This document shows, piece by piece, positions 16,857-24,924 of a stretch of DNA of 64,000 nt (position 1 is its first letter; each line of letters starts with the position of its first letter). The notes under the pieces are model-generated. The model did not search any database, was not told the DNA's origin, and was given only the letters and a program-made list of their open reading frames with translations. The position numbers and the translations under genes were made by a program. This DNA comes from Nocardioides speluncae (GTDB lineage: Bacteria > Actinomycetota > Actinomycetes > Propionibacteriales > Nocardioidaceae): contig NZ_QEOO01000016.1 in NCBI RefSeq assembly GCF_003121585.1, positions 124,001 to 188,000 on the forward strand. Direction: 5' to 3'.

Positions 16857-18188
16857 TCAGCCGGTCCGGCCCACGAAGACATCCCAGGCCGTATTGGTGT
16901 CTCCGGGAACCAGGTTGGTGGCCAGGCTGCCGAAGGCGACGTGCCGGCCGTCCGAGGAGAGGCAGTGGGTGCCCGAGGCGCCGTTGCCCTGCGCGCCCTT
17001 GTCCCCGACCGAGACCCGGATTGTGGTGCCACGGCGCAGGTCGCGGACGAAGATGTCGGAGCGGCCATTGGTGTCGCCGGGGACCAGATTGCCGGCCGTG
17101 CTGCTGAAGGCGACGTACCGGGCGTCGGCGCTGAGGGTGCCGACGATCGAGGTCAGCGATGCCGCCTCGGACTCGGCCTCGTCATCGGCGACCGAGGCCC
17201 GGGTCGTGGTCGCGGCGACCCGGTCGTACACGAACACGTCGCCGAGACCGTTGTGATCGCCCGCCACCAGGTTGGTGGCGCGGCTGCTGAAGGCGACGTA
17301 CCGGCCGCTGACGCTGATCGACGGTCGCTCCGACAGGGCGTCGGCGTCGGTGCCGTCGCGGGCGACCGAGAGCCGGGTCAGGCTGCCGGCGGCGCGGTCC
17401 AGAAGAAACACGTTGCGGGTGCCGTTGCCGATGCCCGGTGTCAGGTTGCTCGCCAGGCTGGTGAACGCGACGTACTGACCGCCCCGGCTGACCACCGGCG
17501 TGAACGAGTGGCCGTCGGCCTCGGCGCCCTTGTAGCTGAGCGAGACCCGCACGGTGCGGCCGGTCCGCCGGTTGTGCAGGAAGGCGTCCTCGAGGCCGTT
17601 GCCATCGTCGGCGACCAGGTTCCTGGCATCGCTGGTGAAGGCGACGTACCGGCCGTCCGGGCTGATCGAGGGCCGGCCGGCGGAGTGGCCGTCGCCCTCG
17701 CGGCCATCGCTGTCGACCGAGACTCGCTGGGTGCGGCCGCTGCGGCGGTCGTGAACATAGCTCTCCCAGCACGGTCCGTGGCAGCGGTCGGTGTATCCCT
17801 TGACCAGGTTGCCGGCCAGGCTGCGGAAGGCGACGTACCGGCCGTCGGCGCTGATCGACGGCTGCAGCGAGTCGCGGTTCCCCTCGCTGCCGTCGCTGGC
17901 CACGGAGACGCGGGTGGTGCTGCCGGTGCGCCGGTCGCGGACGAAGACGTCGTACGCCGCGTTGGTGTCGCCGGCGACCAGGGACTTCGCCTGGCTGTGG
18001 AACGCGACGTACCGGCCGGTGCGGCTGATCGCCGGCTCAGAGGTAATGCCGTTGTTCGCCTGAGCACCGCTGGTCGCGACCGAGACCCTCTCGGTGAACG
18101 GCGGCTTGACCGACAGTGCGCCGACAGGGCCGACGGCCGTGAGGACGGCGCCGGCCAGCGTCGCGATTATCCCGATTTGTCGGATCAT
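16857..18188 (-). CDS. Secreted seven-bladed beta-propeller (PD40/TolB-like repeats)
   Basis: The 443-aa protein has a signal peptide (MIRQIGIIATLAGAVLTAVG, residues 1-25). It then has seven repeats of about 55-60 residues, each with a core of (R/Q)-Y-V-A-F-x-S-x-A-x-N-L-V, a D-x-F-V-x-D-R strand and a T-R-V-S-V strand. The last repeat is incomplete, and the first strand after the signal peptide (ERVSVATSG) supplies its missing strand, the velcro closure of a propeller. No enzyme residues are evident; a binding role is likely. ATG at 18188 chosen for the signal peptide. It is divergent from the MalY-type gene, 40 bases away. Confidence 0.85.
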   Translation of the reverse strand: MIRQIGIIATLAGAVLTAVGPVGALSVKPPFTERVSVATSGAQANNGITSEPAISRTGRYVAFHSQAKSLVAGDTNAAYDVFVRDRRTGSTTRVSVASDGSEGNRDSLQPSISADGRYVAFRSLAGNLVKGYTDRCHGPCWESYVHDRRSGRTQRVSVDSDGREGDGHSAGRPSISPDGRYVAFTSDARNLVADDGNGLEDAFLHNRRTGRTVRVSLSYKGAEADGHSFTPVVSRGGQYVAFTSLASNLTPGIGNGTRNVFLLDRAAGSLTRLSVARDGTDADALSERPSISVSGRYVAFSSRATNLVAGDHNGLGDVFVYDRVAATTTRASVADDEAESEAASLTSIVGTLSADARYVAFSSTAGNLVPGDTNGRSDIFVRDLRRGTTIRVSVGDKGAQGNGASGTHCLSSDGRHVAFGSLATNLVPGDTNTAWDVFVGRTG

Positions 18189-18228
18189 GCAGCCATCCTG
18201 CACTGCTCGCGCCGAAAGTGGACCGACC

Positions 18229-19395
18229 ATGATGGGTGTCGTGAGCGAGGGACGACCGATTGTGGACCTGACCGACGACGAGGCCCGGCGGGCGCTGGTG
18301 CTGAAGTGGGGCACGGTCGACCCGGACGTGCTGCCGGCCTGGGTGGCCGAGATGGACTACGCGCTCGACCCCGTGGTCGCGGCCGCGGTGACCGACCTGG
18401 TCACCGCGGGCGGGGCGGGCTATCCGACCGACGACGGCAGCGTCGGGGCCGCGTACACCGGGTTCGCCGCTCGCCACCTCGGCTGGCAGCTGCCCGCGGA
18501 CTCCAGCGTGGTCGTCGGCGACGTGATCGGCGGCATCAGGCTGGCCCTGGACGTGTGGGCGGAGCCGGGCCCGGTGGTCGTGCACGCGCCGGCGTACCCG
18601 CCGTTCTTTGACGTCATCCCCCTCACCGGCCGCGAGCGGGTCGACCTGCCGCTGGACCCGGACGCGGACGCCGCGGCGATGGACCTCGACGAGCTGGACC
18701 AGGCGTTCGCGGCCGGCGCCCGGGTGCTGCTGCTCTGCAACCCGCACAACCCGTGGGGGCGGGTGTTCACCCGGGCCGAGCTGGAGGGCGTGCGCGACGT
18801 GGTGACCGCCCACGGCGGGCAGGTGATCGCGGACGAGATCCACGGGCCACTGACGCTGCCGGGCGCGACGTTCACGGCGTACCAGTCGCTGGCCGGTACG
18901 GCGGAGCACGCGGTCACCGTCACCTCGCCGTCGAAGGCGTTCAATGTCGCCGGCCTGCACTGCGCGCACCTGGTGTCCACGTCCGAGAGGACCCTGGCGC
19001 GGCTGCGCGAGGTGCCGCTGGTCCGCAACCACGCCTACTCACCGCTGGGCATCGCCGCCGCGGTGACGGCGTACACCCACGGCGACCCGTGGCTCGCCTC
19101 GCTCGTCGAGCGCCTCGACCAGCAGCGCAGCCTGCTCAGGGAGCTGCTGGACGAGCGGCTGCCGAAGGCGCGGATGCGGCCCCTGGAGGCGACCTTCCTG
19201 GCCTGGGTGGACCTGCGCGGCTACGGGTACGACGACCCGGCGGCGGTCGCGCTGGAGCGGGGCCGGGTGATGCTCGGCAGCGGCCACGACTACCACCCCG
19301 GCCTGGCCGGCCACGCCCGGATCAACATCGCCACCTCACCCGACCGGCTCATCGCGATCGTCACCCGGCTCGCTGCCGCGCTCACCGGGCGCTGA
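18229..19395 (+). CDS. MalY/PatB-type PLP-dependent C-S lyase/aminotransferase
   Basis: This 388-aa fold-type I PLP enzyme has the N-x-P-H-N-P-W-G cofactor motif (residues about 171-177), D-E-I-H at 202-205 and the Schiff-base lysine K236 in TSPSKAFNVAGL. D-E-I-H and S-K-(A/T)-F-N are diagnostic of the MalY/PatB branch, cystathionine beta-lyase-like enzymes that cleave cysteine S-conjugates. The start is uncertain among ATG 18229, ATG 18232 and GTG 18241, because no strong ribosome site is visible. The physiological substrate is not decided by sequence. Confidence 0.88.
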   Translation: MMGVVSEGRPIVDLTDDEARRALVLKWGTVDPDVLPAWVAEMDYALDPVVAAAVTDLVTAGGAGYPTDDGSVGAAYTGFAARHLGWQLPADSSVVVGDVIGGIRLALDVWAEPGPVVVHAPAYPPFFDVIPLTGRERVDLPLDPDADAAAMDLDELDQAFAAGARVLLLCNPHNPWGRVFTRAELEGVRDVVTAHGGQVIADEIHGPLTLPGATFTAYQSLAGTAEHAVTVTSPSKAFNVAGLHCAHLVSTSERTLARLREVPLVRNHAYSPLGIAAAVTAYTHGDPWLASLVERLDQQRSLLRELLDERLPKARMRPLEATFLAWVDLRGYGYDDPAAVALERGRVMLGSGHDYHPGLAGHARINIATSPDRLIAIVTRLAAALTGR

Positions 19396-19400
19396 CCGGC

Positions 19401-20339
19401 TCAGTCGCAGCCGGTCTCGCCGAGGTCCTCGTGGGCGCGGTGGGTGGCCGGCTCGACCTGGAAGGTGGTGTGCCGGACCGCGAAGTGGTCGGCGACGCAG
19501 GCTTCGAGCTCGTCGATGACCGCGCCGACGCCGCGCTCGGCCAGCGCCTCGTCCGTGACAGTGACGTGGGCCGAGAGGCTGGGCATGCCGGAGGTGATGG
19601 TCCAGGCGTGCAGGTCATGGACCTCGGTGACACCGGCGACGCCGACCAGGTGGGTGCGGACGTCGTCCAGGTCCAGGCCCTCCGGCGTCGCCTCGAGCAG
19701 CACCCGTACCGAGTCGCGCAGCAGAACCAGCGCCCGCGGCACGATCAGCGCGGCGATCAGCAGCGAGGCGATGGCGTCGGCGCGATGGAAATCCCAGGCC
19801 AGGATCACCAGGCCGGCCGCGATCGCCAGCGCCGAGCCGAACAGGTCGCCGAGCACCTCTAGCATCGCCCCGCGCATGTTCAGCGACTTGCCGTCGCCGC
19901 GGGACAGGATCACCGCCGAGACCGCGTTGGCGGCCAGACCGACGACGGCGAACGCGATCATCGGGCCGGCGTCGACGTGGGTCGGGTCGCCGAGGCGCTG
20001 CAGGCCGGCGTACGCGAGGTAGGCGCAGACCCCGAGCAGCACCATCGCGTTGAGCAGTGCGGCCAGGATCTCGGCGCGGTGGAAGCCGAACGTCGAGCGC
20101 GGGCCGGGCTTGAGGGTCGCGACGTACGACGCGGCGAGGGCGAGCACCACGCCACCGGCGTCGGTCGCCATGTGGCCGGCATCGGCGAGCAGCGCCAGCG
20201 ACCCAGTCAGCCAGGCGCCGATCAGCTCCAGCACCATCACCGACGCGGTGACGACCAGAACCAGCTTCAGCCGGGTCCGGTCGGCCGCGCGCCCGGAGGC
20301 ATGGTCGTGACCGTGCCCGTGACTGTGCCCAGCGCCCAT
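19401..20339 (-). CDS. Cation diffusion facilitator (CDF) metal exporter, CzcD/ZitB-like
   Basis: The 312-aa transporter has a His-rich cytoplasmic N-terminus (HSHGHGHDH), six membrane helices between about 25 and 215, the membrane metal site A-D-A-G-H-M-A-T-D in helix II, and a C-terminal cytoplasmic domain with H-D-L-H-A-W. These mark Zn/Co/Cd-exporting CDF proteins. The ATG at 20339 lies 82 bases from the divergent ArsR gene, and the shared region holds three TTTGCAAA-type repeats, so the regulator probably controls the exporter. The mRNA leader appears to be very short or absent. Confidence 0.92.
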   Translation of the reverse strand: MGAGHSHGHGHDHASGRAADRTRLKLVLVVTASVMVLELIGAWLTGSLALLADAGHMATDAGGVVLALAASYVATLKPGPRSTFGFHRAEILAALLNAMVLLGVCAYLAYAGLQRLGDPTHVDAGPMIAFAVVGLAANAVSAVILSRGDGKSLNMRGAMLEVLGDLFGSALAIAAGLVILAWDFHRADAIASLLIAALIVPRALVLLRDSVRVLLEATPEGLDLDDVRTHLVGVAGVTEVHDLHAWTITSGMPSLSAHVTVTDEALAERGVGAVIDELEACVADHFAVRHTTFQVEPATHRAHEDLGETGCD

Positions 20340-20371
20340 AAGGGCACCCTAACTAATCCGACGCCGAGGTA

Positions 20372-20414
20372 ATTGCAAACATCTCTTTGCAAAGAAGTCT
20401 TTGCGGTCTAGCCT
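20372..20414. promoter_or_regulatory. Three-fold TTTGCAAA operator array over divergent CDF and ArsR promoters
   Basis: Copies ATTGCAAA (20372), TTTGCAAA (20386, a perfect palindrome) and TTTGCGGT (20400) are spaced exactly 14 bases. The TTGCAA in copy 2 can serve as the -35 of the ArsR gene, with TAGCCT (20409-20414) as its -10 seven bases before the ATG. On the other strand the TTGCAA in copy 1 lies 17 bases from TAGTTA in front of the exporter. Binding here would block both promoters. Confidence 0.7.
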
Positions 20415-20421
20415 GGCGGGT

Positions 20422-21012
20422 ATGGAACTGACCTCGATCACCCCGGAACCGGAAGCTCTGCGCGCCCTCGCCCACCCGGTCCGGCTGCGGATACTCGGCA
20501 TCCTGCGCCACGAAGGGCCGGCGACCGCCTCGGGCCTGGCCACCCGGCTCGGCCTCAACAGTGGCGCCACCAGCTACCACCTGCGCCAGCTCGCGCAGCA
20601 CGGCTTCATCGTGGACGACGCCGAGCGCGGGACCGGGCGGGACCGCTGGTGGCAGGCCGCGCACCAGGCGACCGTCACCGACCCGGCCGACCTCGACATG
20701 CCGGAGGACCGAGATTCGTTCGACGCGTTCATGCAGGCGGTGGCGGTAGTCAACACCGAGCGGCTGCAGCGGGCTGTCGAGGAGCGGGCACTGCTCCCGC
20801 GGGCATGGCAGGACGCCAGCACCCTCAGCGACCTCAGCCTGCACCTGACTCCCGCCCGCGCCCGCGCCCTCGTCGATGCCGTCATCGACCTCATCCGCGA
20901 GTGGGACGAGGAGCCCGAGGACGGGGACGACGTCGCCGACTTCGTGATCACGCTGCAGGCGTACGTCCGGCCCGGGACGCTGGCCATCGCTCCGGACGAG
21001 GGCACGCCGTGA
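20422..21012 (+). CDS. ArsR-family winged-helix transcriptional regulator
   Basis: The 196-aa regulator has an N-terminal winged helix (residues 12-85) that starts EALRALAHPVRLRILGILRH. The recognition region is S-G-L-A-T-R-L-G-L-N-S-G-A-T-S-Y-H-L and the wing contains R-G-T-G-R-D-R-W-W. This is the HTH_20/ArsR type with a C-terminal helical domain. It has no cysteine cluster, so metal sensing by the usual ArsR Cys site is not supported. The ATG at 20422 is chosen for the -10 spacing. The MFS gene overlaps by 4 bases (GTGA). It probably controls itself, the MFS gene and the divergent CDF gene. Confidence 0.88.
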   Translation: MELTSITPEPEALRALAHPVRLRILGILRHEGPATASGLATRLGLNSGATSYHLRQLAQHGFIVDDAERGTGRDRWWQAAHQATVTDPADLDMPEDRDSFDAFMQAVAVVNTERLQRAVEERALLPRAWQDASTLSDLSLHLTPARARALVDAVIDLIREWDEEPEDGDDVADFVITLQAYVRPGTLAIAPDEGTP

Positions 21013-22277
21013 CCCGCCGTACTCCCCTGTTCGGCTGGCTGGTCGCCGACGTCGCGTCCCTCACCGGCACCCGGGTGTCGATGATCGCTATCCCGTGGTT
21101 CGTGCTGACCACGACCGGCAGCGCCACCCAGACCGGCCTGGTCGCGGCCGCGGAGATGGCACCGCTGGTGCTGATGAAGGCGCTGGGCGGACCGATCATC
21201 GACCGGCTCGGCGCCCGCCGGGTGACGCTGACCTGTGACGCGCTGAGCACGATCGTGGTCGGCCTGATCCCGCTGCTGCACCTGGCCGGCCTGCTCGGCT
21301 TCCCGGTGCTGCTCATGCTGGTCGCGCTGGCCGGGGCGCTGCGCGGGCCTGGGGACGCCAGCAAGTATGCGCTGGTCCCGCAGATCGCCGAGATGGCCGG
21401 CGTACCGCTGGAGCGGGTGACCGGGCTGCAGGGCGCGATCGAGCGCACCGCCGCGTTCGCGGGCGCCGCGTTCGCCGGCGTCCTGGTGGCGCTGGTCGGC
21501 CCGGCGAACGCGCTGCTGGTCGATGCCGCGTCCTTCGCGGTCTCAGGGGTCGCGCTGGCGGCGACGACCCGTGGTCTGGGTCGTCCCGAGCGGACTGTGC
21601 AGAGCGACTCCTCCTACGTCACCGACCTGCGCGAGGGCTGGCGGTTCCTGCGCAGCGACCCGGTGCTGGTCGGCATCTGCCTGATGGTCTCCGTCACCAA
21701 CCTGCTCGACCAGGCGTACACCGTCGTGCTGGTACCGGTCTGGGCACACGACTCCGGCCGCGGCGCCGCCGCGGTCGGCGTGCTCTTCGCGGTCTTCAGC
21801 GCGGCGTCGATCGGCGGCAGCGTGCTGGCGGCGGCGTTCGCCGAACGGCTGCCGCGCTTCCGGGTCTACGTGGTCGCGTTCCTGCTGTGTGGCGCTCCCC
21901 GGTTCGTGGCGCTCGCGCTCGACTCGCCGATGTGGCTGATCCTCGGTACGGCGGTCGTCGGCGGCTTCGCGTCCGGCTTCCTCAACCCGGTGCTGGGCGC
22001 GGTCATCTACGAGCGGATCACGCCGCACCTGACCGGCCGGGTCACCTCTCTCAACACCGCGCTGTGCTGGTCACTGATGCCCCTCGGCGGGCTGCTGGGC
22101 GGCGCGCTGATCGCCGGAGTCGGCCTCAGCCCGGCCCTGCTCCTCGTCGGCGCCGCCTACTTCGTGGCCACCATGGCGCCGACCGCCGGCCCCCGCTTCC
22201 GCGCCATGGACCGCCCACCCCCGACCCGGCCCGTGTTGACGCCTGAGCACGCTGACCCGGCCCTTGTTGACGCGTGA
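21009..22277 (+). CDS. MFS transporter (MFS_3/DHA3 type)
   Basis: This 422-aa protein has 12 predicted membrane helices. A G-G-P-I-I-D-R-L-G-A-R-R loop lies between helices 2 and 3, the conserved MFS signature in the drug-efflux DHA3 style. The GTG start overlaps the ArsR stop, so the pair is translated together; ArsR-MFS pairs of this type usually mediate efflux controlled by the regulator. The last 17 codons are formed by two units of a 31-bp intergenic repeat, and the normal protein end must lie before residue 405; this tail is probably an accident of repeat invasion. Confidence 0.88.
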   Translation: MTRRTPLFGWLVADVASLTGTRVSMIAIPWFVLTTTGSATQTGLVAAAEMAPLVLMKALGGPIIDRLGARRVTLTCDALSTIVVGLIPLLHLAGLLGFPVLLMLVALAGALRGPGDASKYALVPQIAEMAGVPLERVTGLQGAIERTAAFAGAAFAGVLVALVGPANALLVDAASFAVSGVALAATTRGLGRPERTVQSDSSYVTDLREGWRFLRSDPVLVGICLMVSVTNLLDQAYTVVLVPVWAHDSGRGAAAVGVLFAVFSAASIGGSVLAAAFAERLPRFRVYVVAFLLCGAPRFVALALDSPMWLILGTAVVGGFASGFLNPVLGAVIYERITPHLTGRVTSLNTALCWSLMPLGGLLGGALIAGVGLSPALLLVGAAYFVATMAPTAGPRFRAMDRPPPTRPVLTPEHADPALVDA

Positions 22278-22394
22278 GGACGCCGACCCGGCCCTTGTTG
22301 ACACGCACGGTGTGAAGACGAGCCGGGTCAGCGTCGCCTGACGTCAATACGGGCCGGGTCAGCGGCGTCTGACGTGAAGACGGGCCGGGTCAGC
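22221..22394. repeat. Six-unit palindromic array of a 31-bp repeat (three direct, three inverted)
   Basis: The core GACCC begins at 22223, 22254 and 22285, and its reverse complement GGGTC at 22325, 22356 and 22387: a strict 31-base period in both arms, symmetric about 22307. The unit consensus is GACCCGGCCC, then (G/T)TNTTGACG, then about 12 looser bases. The left arm codes the MFS tail, and the right-most unit supplies the TGA stop of the convergent aminotransferase gene. Two more copies form an inverted pair at 23753-23825. Confidence 0.85.
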
Positions 22395-23469
22395 GCGGGA
22401 AGGCCCGAGCAACCTCGACCAGCCGGTCGTTGGCCTCGGTCTCGCCGATGGAGGCCCGGACGCCGTCGCCGGCGAACGGGCGGACCACGATCCCGGCCTC
22501 GTCGCAGGCGGCGGCGAACTCCAGCGCGCGGTCGCCGAGCGGGAACCAGACGAAGTTGCCCTGGGCCTCGGGGATGTCCCAGCCGGCCTCGCGGAGGCCG
22601 GCCACCACCCGGGCCCGCTCGGCCACCAGCGCCTCGACCCGCTTCAGCAGGTCCGGCTCGGCGTCCAGCGAGGCGACCGCGGCCGCCTGCGCGACCGACG
22701 AGACGCCGAACGGCAGCGTGATCGCCCGCAGGGCAGCCGCGACAGGCTCGTGCGCGACGGCGTACCCGACCCGGAACCCGGCCAGCCCGTAGGCCTTGGA
22801 GAACGTGCGGGTGAGAACGACGTTGGGGTGGGCGCGGTACGTCGCGAGCCCGTCGATCGCGTCATCCATTCGCACGAACTCGAGGTACGCCTCGTCGACC
22901 ACGACCAGCACCCGCGACGGCACCTTGGCCAGGAAGGCGTTCAGCTCGGCCTGGGTGACCGCCGGCCCGGTCGGGTTGTTGGGGGTGCAGACGATGACGA
23001 CCTTGGTGCGGTCGGTGATCGCAGCGGCCATCGCGTCCAGGTCGTGCCGGGCGCCGGCGGCCAGCGGCACCTGCACCGACGTCGCACCCGACGCGGTGAT
23101 CGCGATCGGGTAGGCCTCGAAGGACCGCCAGGCGTAGACGACCTCGTCGCCCGGGTCGCAGAACGCGGCGACCAGCTGGTAGATCAGCGCGACCGAGCCG
23201 GTTGCGGCCGCTAGGTGCTCGGTGGGTACGCCGAGACGGCGGCCGAGGGCGGCGTACAGCGCGGTGCCGCCCATGTCGGGGTAGCGGTTCATCTGCGCCA
23301 CTGCCGCCCGCGCCGCCTCCACCACGCCCGGCAGCGGCGGGTACGGGTTCTCGTTGGACGACAGCTTGTACGTCGTCAGGTCGGGGCGCGCGGCGGGCGG
23401 CTTGCCGGGCACGTAGGCCGGGATCGCCAGCACATTCGGGCGCGGTTGCGGGGCGGCAGCTTCGGTCAT
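22390..23469 (-). CDS. pat: Aromatic/histidinol-phosphate aminotransferase (HisC2/Pat type)
   Basis: The 359-aa fold-type I aminotransferase has Y-K-L-S-S-N-E-N-P near residue 34, C-T-P-N-N-P-T-G at 161-168, D-E-A-Y at 192-195 and the Schiff-base lysine K225 in [18 protein letters not shown]. It belongs to the HisC family. The [14 protein letters not shown] start matches the second actinobacterial HisC (HisC2/Pat), which acts on aromatic amino acids and 2-oxo acids, and no other his genes are near. Leaderless start likely. Its stop codon lies in a 31-bp repeat unit. Confidence 0.85.
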   Translation of the reverse strand: MTEAAAPQPRPNVLAIPAYVPGKPPAARPDLTTYKLSSNENPYPPLPGVVEAARAAVAQMNRYPDMGGTALYAALGRRLGVPTEHLAAATGSVALIYQLVAAFCDPGDEVVYAWRSFEAYPIAITASGATSVQVPLAAGARHDLDAMAAAITDRTKVVIVCTPNNPTGPAVTQAELNAFLAKVPSRVLVVVDEAYLEFVRMDDAIDGLATYRAHPNVVLTRTFSKAYGLAGFRVGYAVAHEPVAAALRAITLPFGVSSVAQAAAVASLDAEPDLLKRVEALVAERARVVAGLREAGWDIPEAQGNFVWFPLGDRALEFAAACDEAGIVVRPFAGDGVRASIGETEANDRLVEVARAFPR

Positions 23470-23475
23470 GCCGCC

Positions 23476-23481
23476 AATGTA
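23476..23481 (-). promoter_or_regulatory. -10 element (TACATT) for a leaderless transcript
   Basis: On the minus strand TACATT is followed by 6 bases and the ATG at 23469; no ribosome site lies upstream. Confidence 0.5.
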
Positions 23482-23682
23482 GTGCCGCGGTTTCCGACTG
23501 CGATTACGGCAGCCTTTTGAGCCTTCGCCGATCGCGACACCCTGCGCCTAATAGCCTGAACGAATCATTCACGGCACTTCTGGCATATCGGACACGACGG
23601 CCGGTTTGCGTTGATGGTCCAGACGCGTCGTCGCCAGGAGGCCACGATCACACGCTGATCGTCTGGGTGACGACCTAAGGGG
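23482..23682. other. Non-coding, relatively AT-rich region upstream of the aminotransferase gene
   Basis: No gene is supported between the aminotransferase start and the hairpin at 23683. The section 23550-23600 is more AT-rich than its surroundings and probably holds upstream promoter elements of the minus-strand gene. A 14-codon frame (23614-23658, plus strand) lies in front of the hairpin, but without a ribosome site. Confidence 0.4.
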
Positions 23683-23730
23683 CGAGACCCGCCGTGCCCT
23701 GACGCCCCTACCTGGGCACGGCGGGTCTCG
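23683..23730. terminator. 17-bp perfect hairpin, followed by a second small hairpin
   Basis: Arms CGAGACCCGCCGTGCCC and GGGCACGGCGGGTCTCG are perfectly complementary with a 14-nt loop. Immediately after it, 23731-23747 forms a second stem (TTCGAGC / GCTCGAA, 3-nt loop). It lies between the dimethylargininase stop and the aminotransferase start, both on the minus strand, so it most likely ends the former transcript. Confidence 0.75.
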
Positions 23731-23752
23731 TTCGAGCGCAGCTCGAAGCGGA

Positions 23753-23825
23753 GCCGACCCGGCCCTTGTTGACGTGAGCGATGCGAGGCACGAGCAACCG
23801 AGTTGTCGACAAGGGCCGGGTCGGC
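23753..23825. repeat. Inverted pair of the GACCCGGCCCTTGTTGAC repeat
   Basis: The left copy is at 23753-23774 and the right copy, inverted, at 23805-23825, with 30 bases between. Arms match over about 21 bases apart from one mismatch near the inner end. These are the same core elements as in the 22221-22394 array 1.4 kb away, showing a dispersed intergenic family. Confidence 0.8.
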
Positions 23826-23885
23826 GACCCCGTCCACGCACGCTGGCGCAGAGCAGGGGCGCAACCACAGAGGGTTGCTTGCAGC

Positions 23886-24800
23886 TCAGGGCAGGACGAC
23901 CTCGCCGGCGGGTACGGCGGGGAGGTCGCGGCCGACGGTGACGTCGACCGGGTTGGTGAGGCAGCGGATGGAGCCGCCGCCGAGGTGGAACTCGCCGATG
24001 TCGACGAGCACGATCTCGAAGCCCCAGGCCTCGAGCTGCTCACGGACCCGCGGCGGGCAGGCGGGCATCACCACGGTGCGGCCGACGACCACGGAGTTCG
24101 CGCAGAAGGTCAGCGCCTCCTCCTCGGTCAGCACCAGCGGCTCGGGAACCATCGCCAGCAGCGCGGCCGCCGATTCGTCGTCCAGCGCACTCGGGCAGAC
24201 CAGGGCGCGGCGCTCGTCGAGTGGGCAGAAGGCCAGGTCCAGGTGGTACATCCCCGGGTGGGTGATCCGCAGGCCGCGGACCCGGATGCCGAGGTCGGTG
24301 GCCAGGTGCTTGAGCGCCAGCTCCTCGGTGCGCGGGCCGTAGCCGACCACCAGCGCGTCACCGAACGCGAATGCGTCGCCGGCCTCGAAGTGGGCGCCGA
24401 CGCCGTCGCGGCCGACGTACGACGTGGCGAGGCCCTGCTCGCGGAACCACGGCTCGGCGGTCGCGGTCTCCATCCGGCGCTCGGCGTACCGCATGTGGCT
24501 CATCACGACCTGCGGGCCGCGGGCGCCGACCACGCCAAGGCCGAGGTTCATCGCGTAGACCATGTCGGGTGCGTCGGCACGCTGACCGAGCACGTCGACC
24601 CGGGCGCCGAGGCCCCGCAGCGTCTCCACCAGGTGCTCCCACTGGGCCATCGCGCGCTCGGGGTTCGGCTGCACGGCGGTGTCCATGTAGGGGTTGATGA
24701 CGTAGTCGACCCGGAAGTGGTCCGGCCGGACCATCACATAGTGCTTGCCCCACTCGAGCTCGCGGCTCTCCGTGGTCTGCTCGGTCGTCGGCTCCGTCAT
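23886..24800 (-). CDS. ddaH: Dimethylarginine dimethylaminohydrolase (DDAH) family amidinotransferase
   Basis: The 304-aa enzyme of the pentein fold hydrolyses methylated arginines (or arginine) to citrulline and an amine. The conserved residues are in place: E139 and D142 in HFEAGDAF, H186 in HPGMYHLDLAF, and the nucleophile C280 in GGGSIRCLTNP. Length fits the family. The ATG at 24800 is preceded by AAGGAGG at 5 bases. It is divergent from a GntR regulator with a palindromic operator between them, so expression is probably induced by a substrate-like ligand. An ornithine aminotransferase, often adjacent in relatives, is absent here. Confidence 0.88.
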   Translation of the reverse strand: MTEPTTEQTTESRELEWGKHYVMVRPDHFRVDYVINPYMDTAVQPNPERAMAQWEHLVETLRGLGARVDVLGQRADAPDMVYAMNLGLGVVGARGPQVVMSHMRYAERRMETATAEPWFREQGLATSYVGRDGVGAHFEAGDAFAFGDALVVGYGPRTEELALKHLATDLGIRVRGLRITHPGMYHLDLAFCPLDERRALVCPSALDDESAAALLAMVPEPLVLTEEEALTFCANSVVVGRTVVMPACPPRVREQLEAWGFEIVLVDIGEFHLGGGSIRCLTNPVDVTVGRDLPAVPAGEVVLP

Positions 24801-24835
24801 TTCGCCTCCTTGGATCGTTGGACTCTCTGATTGCC

Positions 24836-24852
24836 GGATTGTCCGACAATCC
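24836..24852. promoter_or_regulatory. Palindromic GntR/FCD-type operator between ddaH and gntR
   Basis: GGATTGT-CCG-ACAATCC is a perfect 7-bp inverted repeat around 3 bases. Its core TTGTCCGACAA fits the TnGTnnnACnA form bound by FadR-subfamily GntR proteins. It sits 36 bases before the ddaH start and 73 before the regulator start. Confidence 0.75.
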
Positions 24853-24924
24853 GACAGCGCAAGTGTGACGCGCGGGCGACCACGAGGCAAGACGAGAGCC
24901 AAGGCCTGCGGAAGAATGCGCGGC

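Noticed and set aside
16266..18611. 781-codon plus-strand open frame across the NAD(P)-binding and beta-propeller genes
   Set aside because: It is a shadow of the repetitive propeller gene and crosses several real genes; no domain is recognisable.
22221..22394. CRISPR array
   Set aside because: Units are contiguous, half of them are inverted, there are no unique spacers of constant length and no cas genes.
23614..23658. 14-codon leader peptide in front of the 23683 hairpin (attenuator)
   Set aside because: No ribosome site, no plus-strand gene downstream for it to regulate, and the hairpin is explained as terminator of the minus-strand ddaH transcript.
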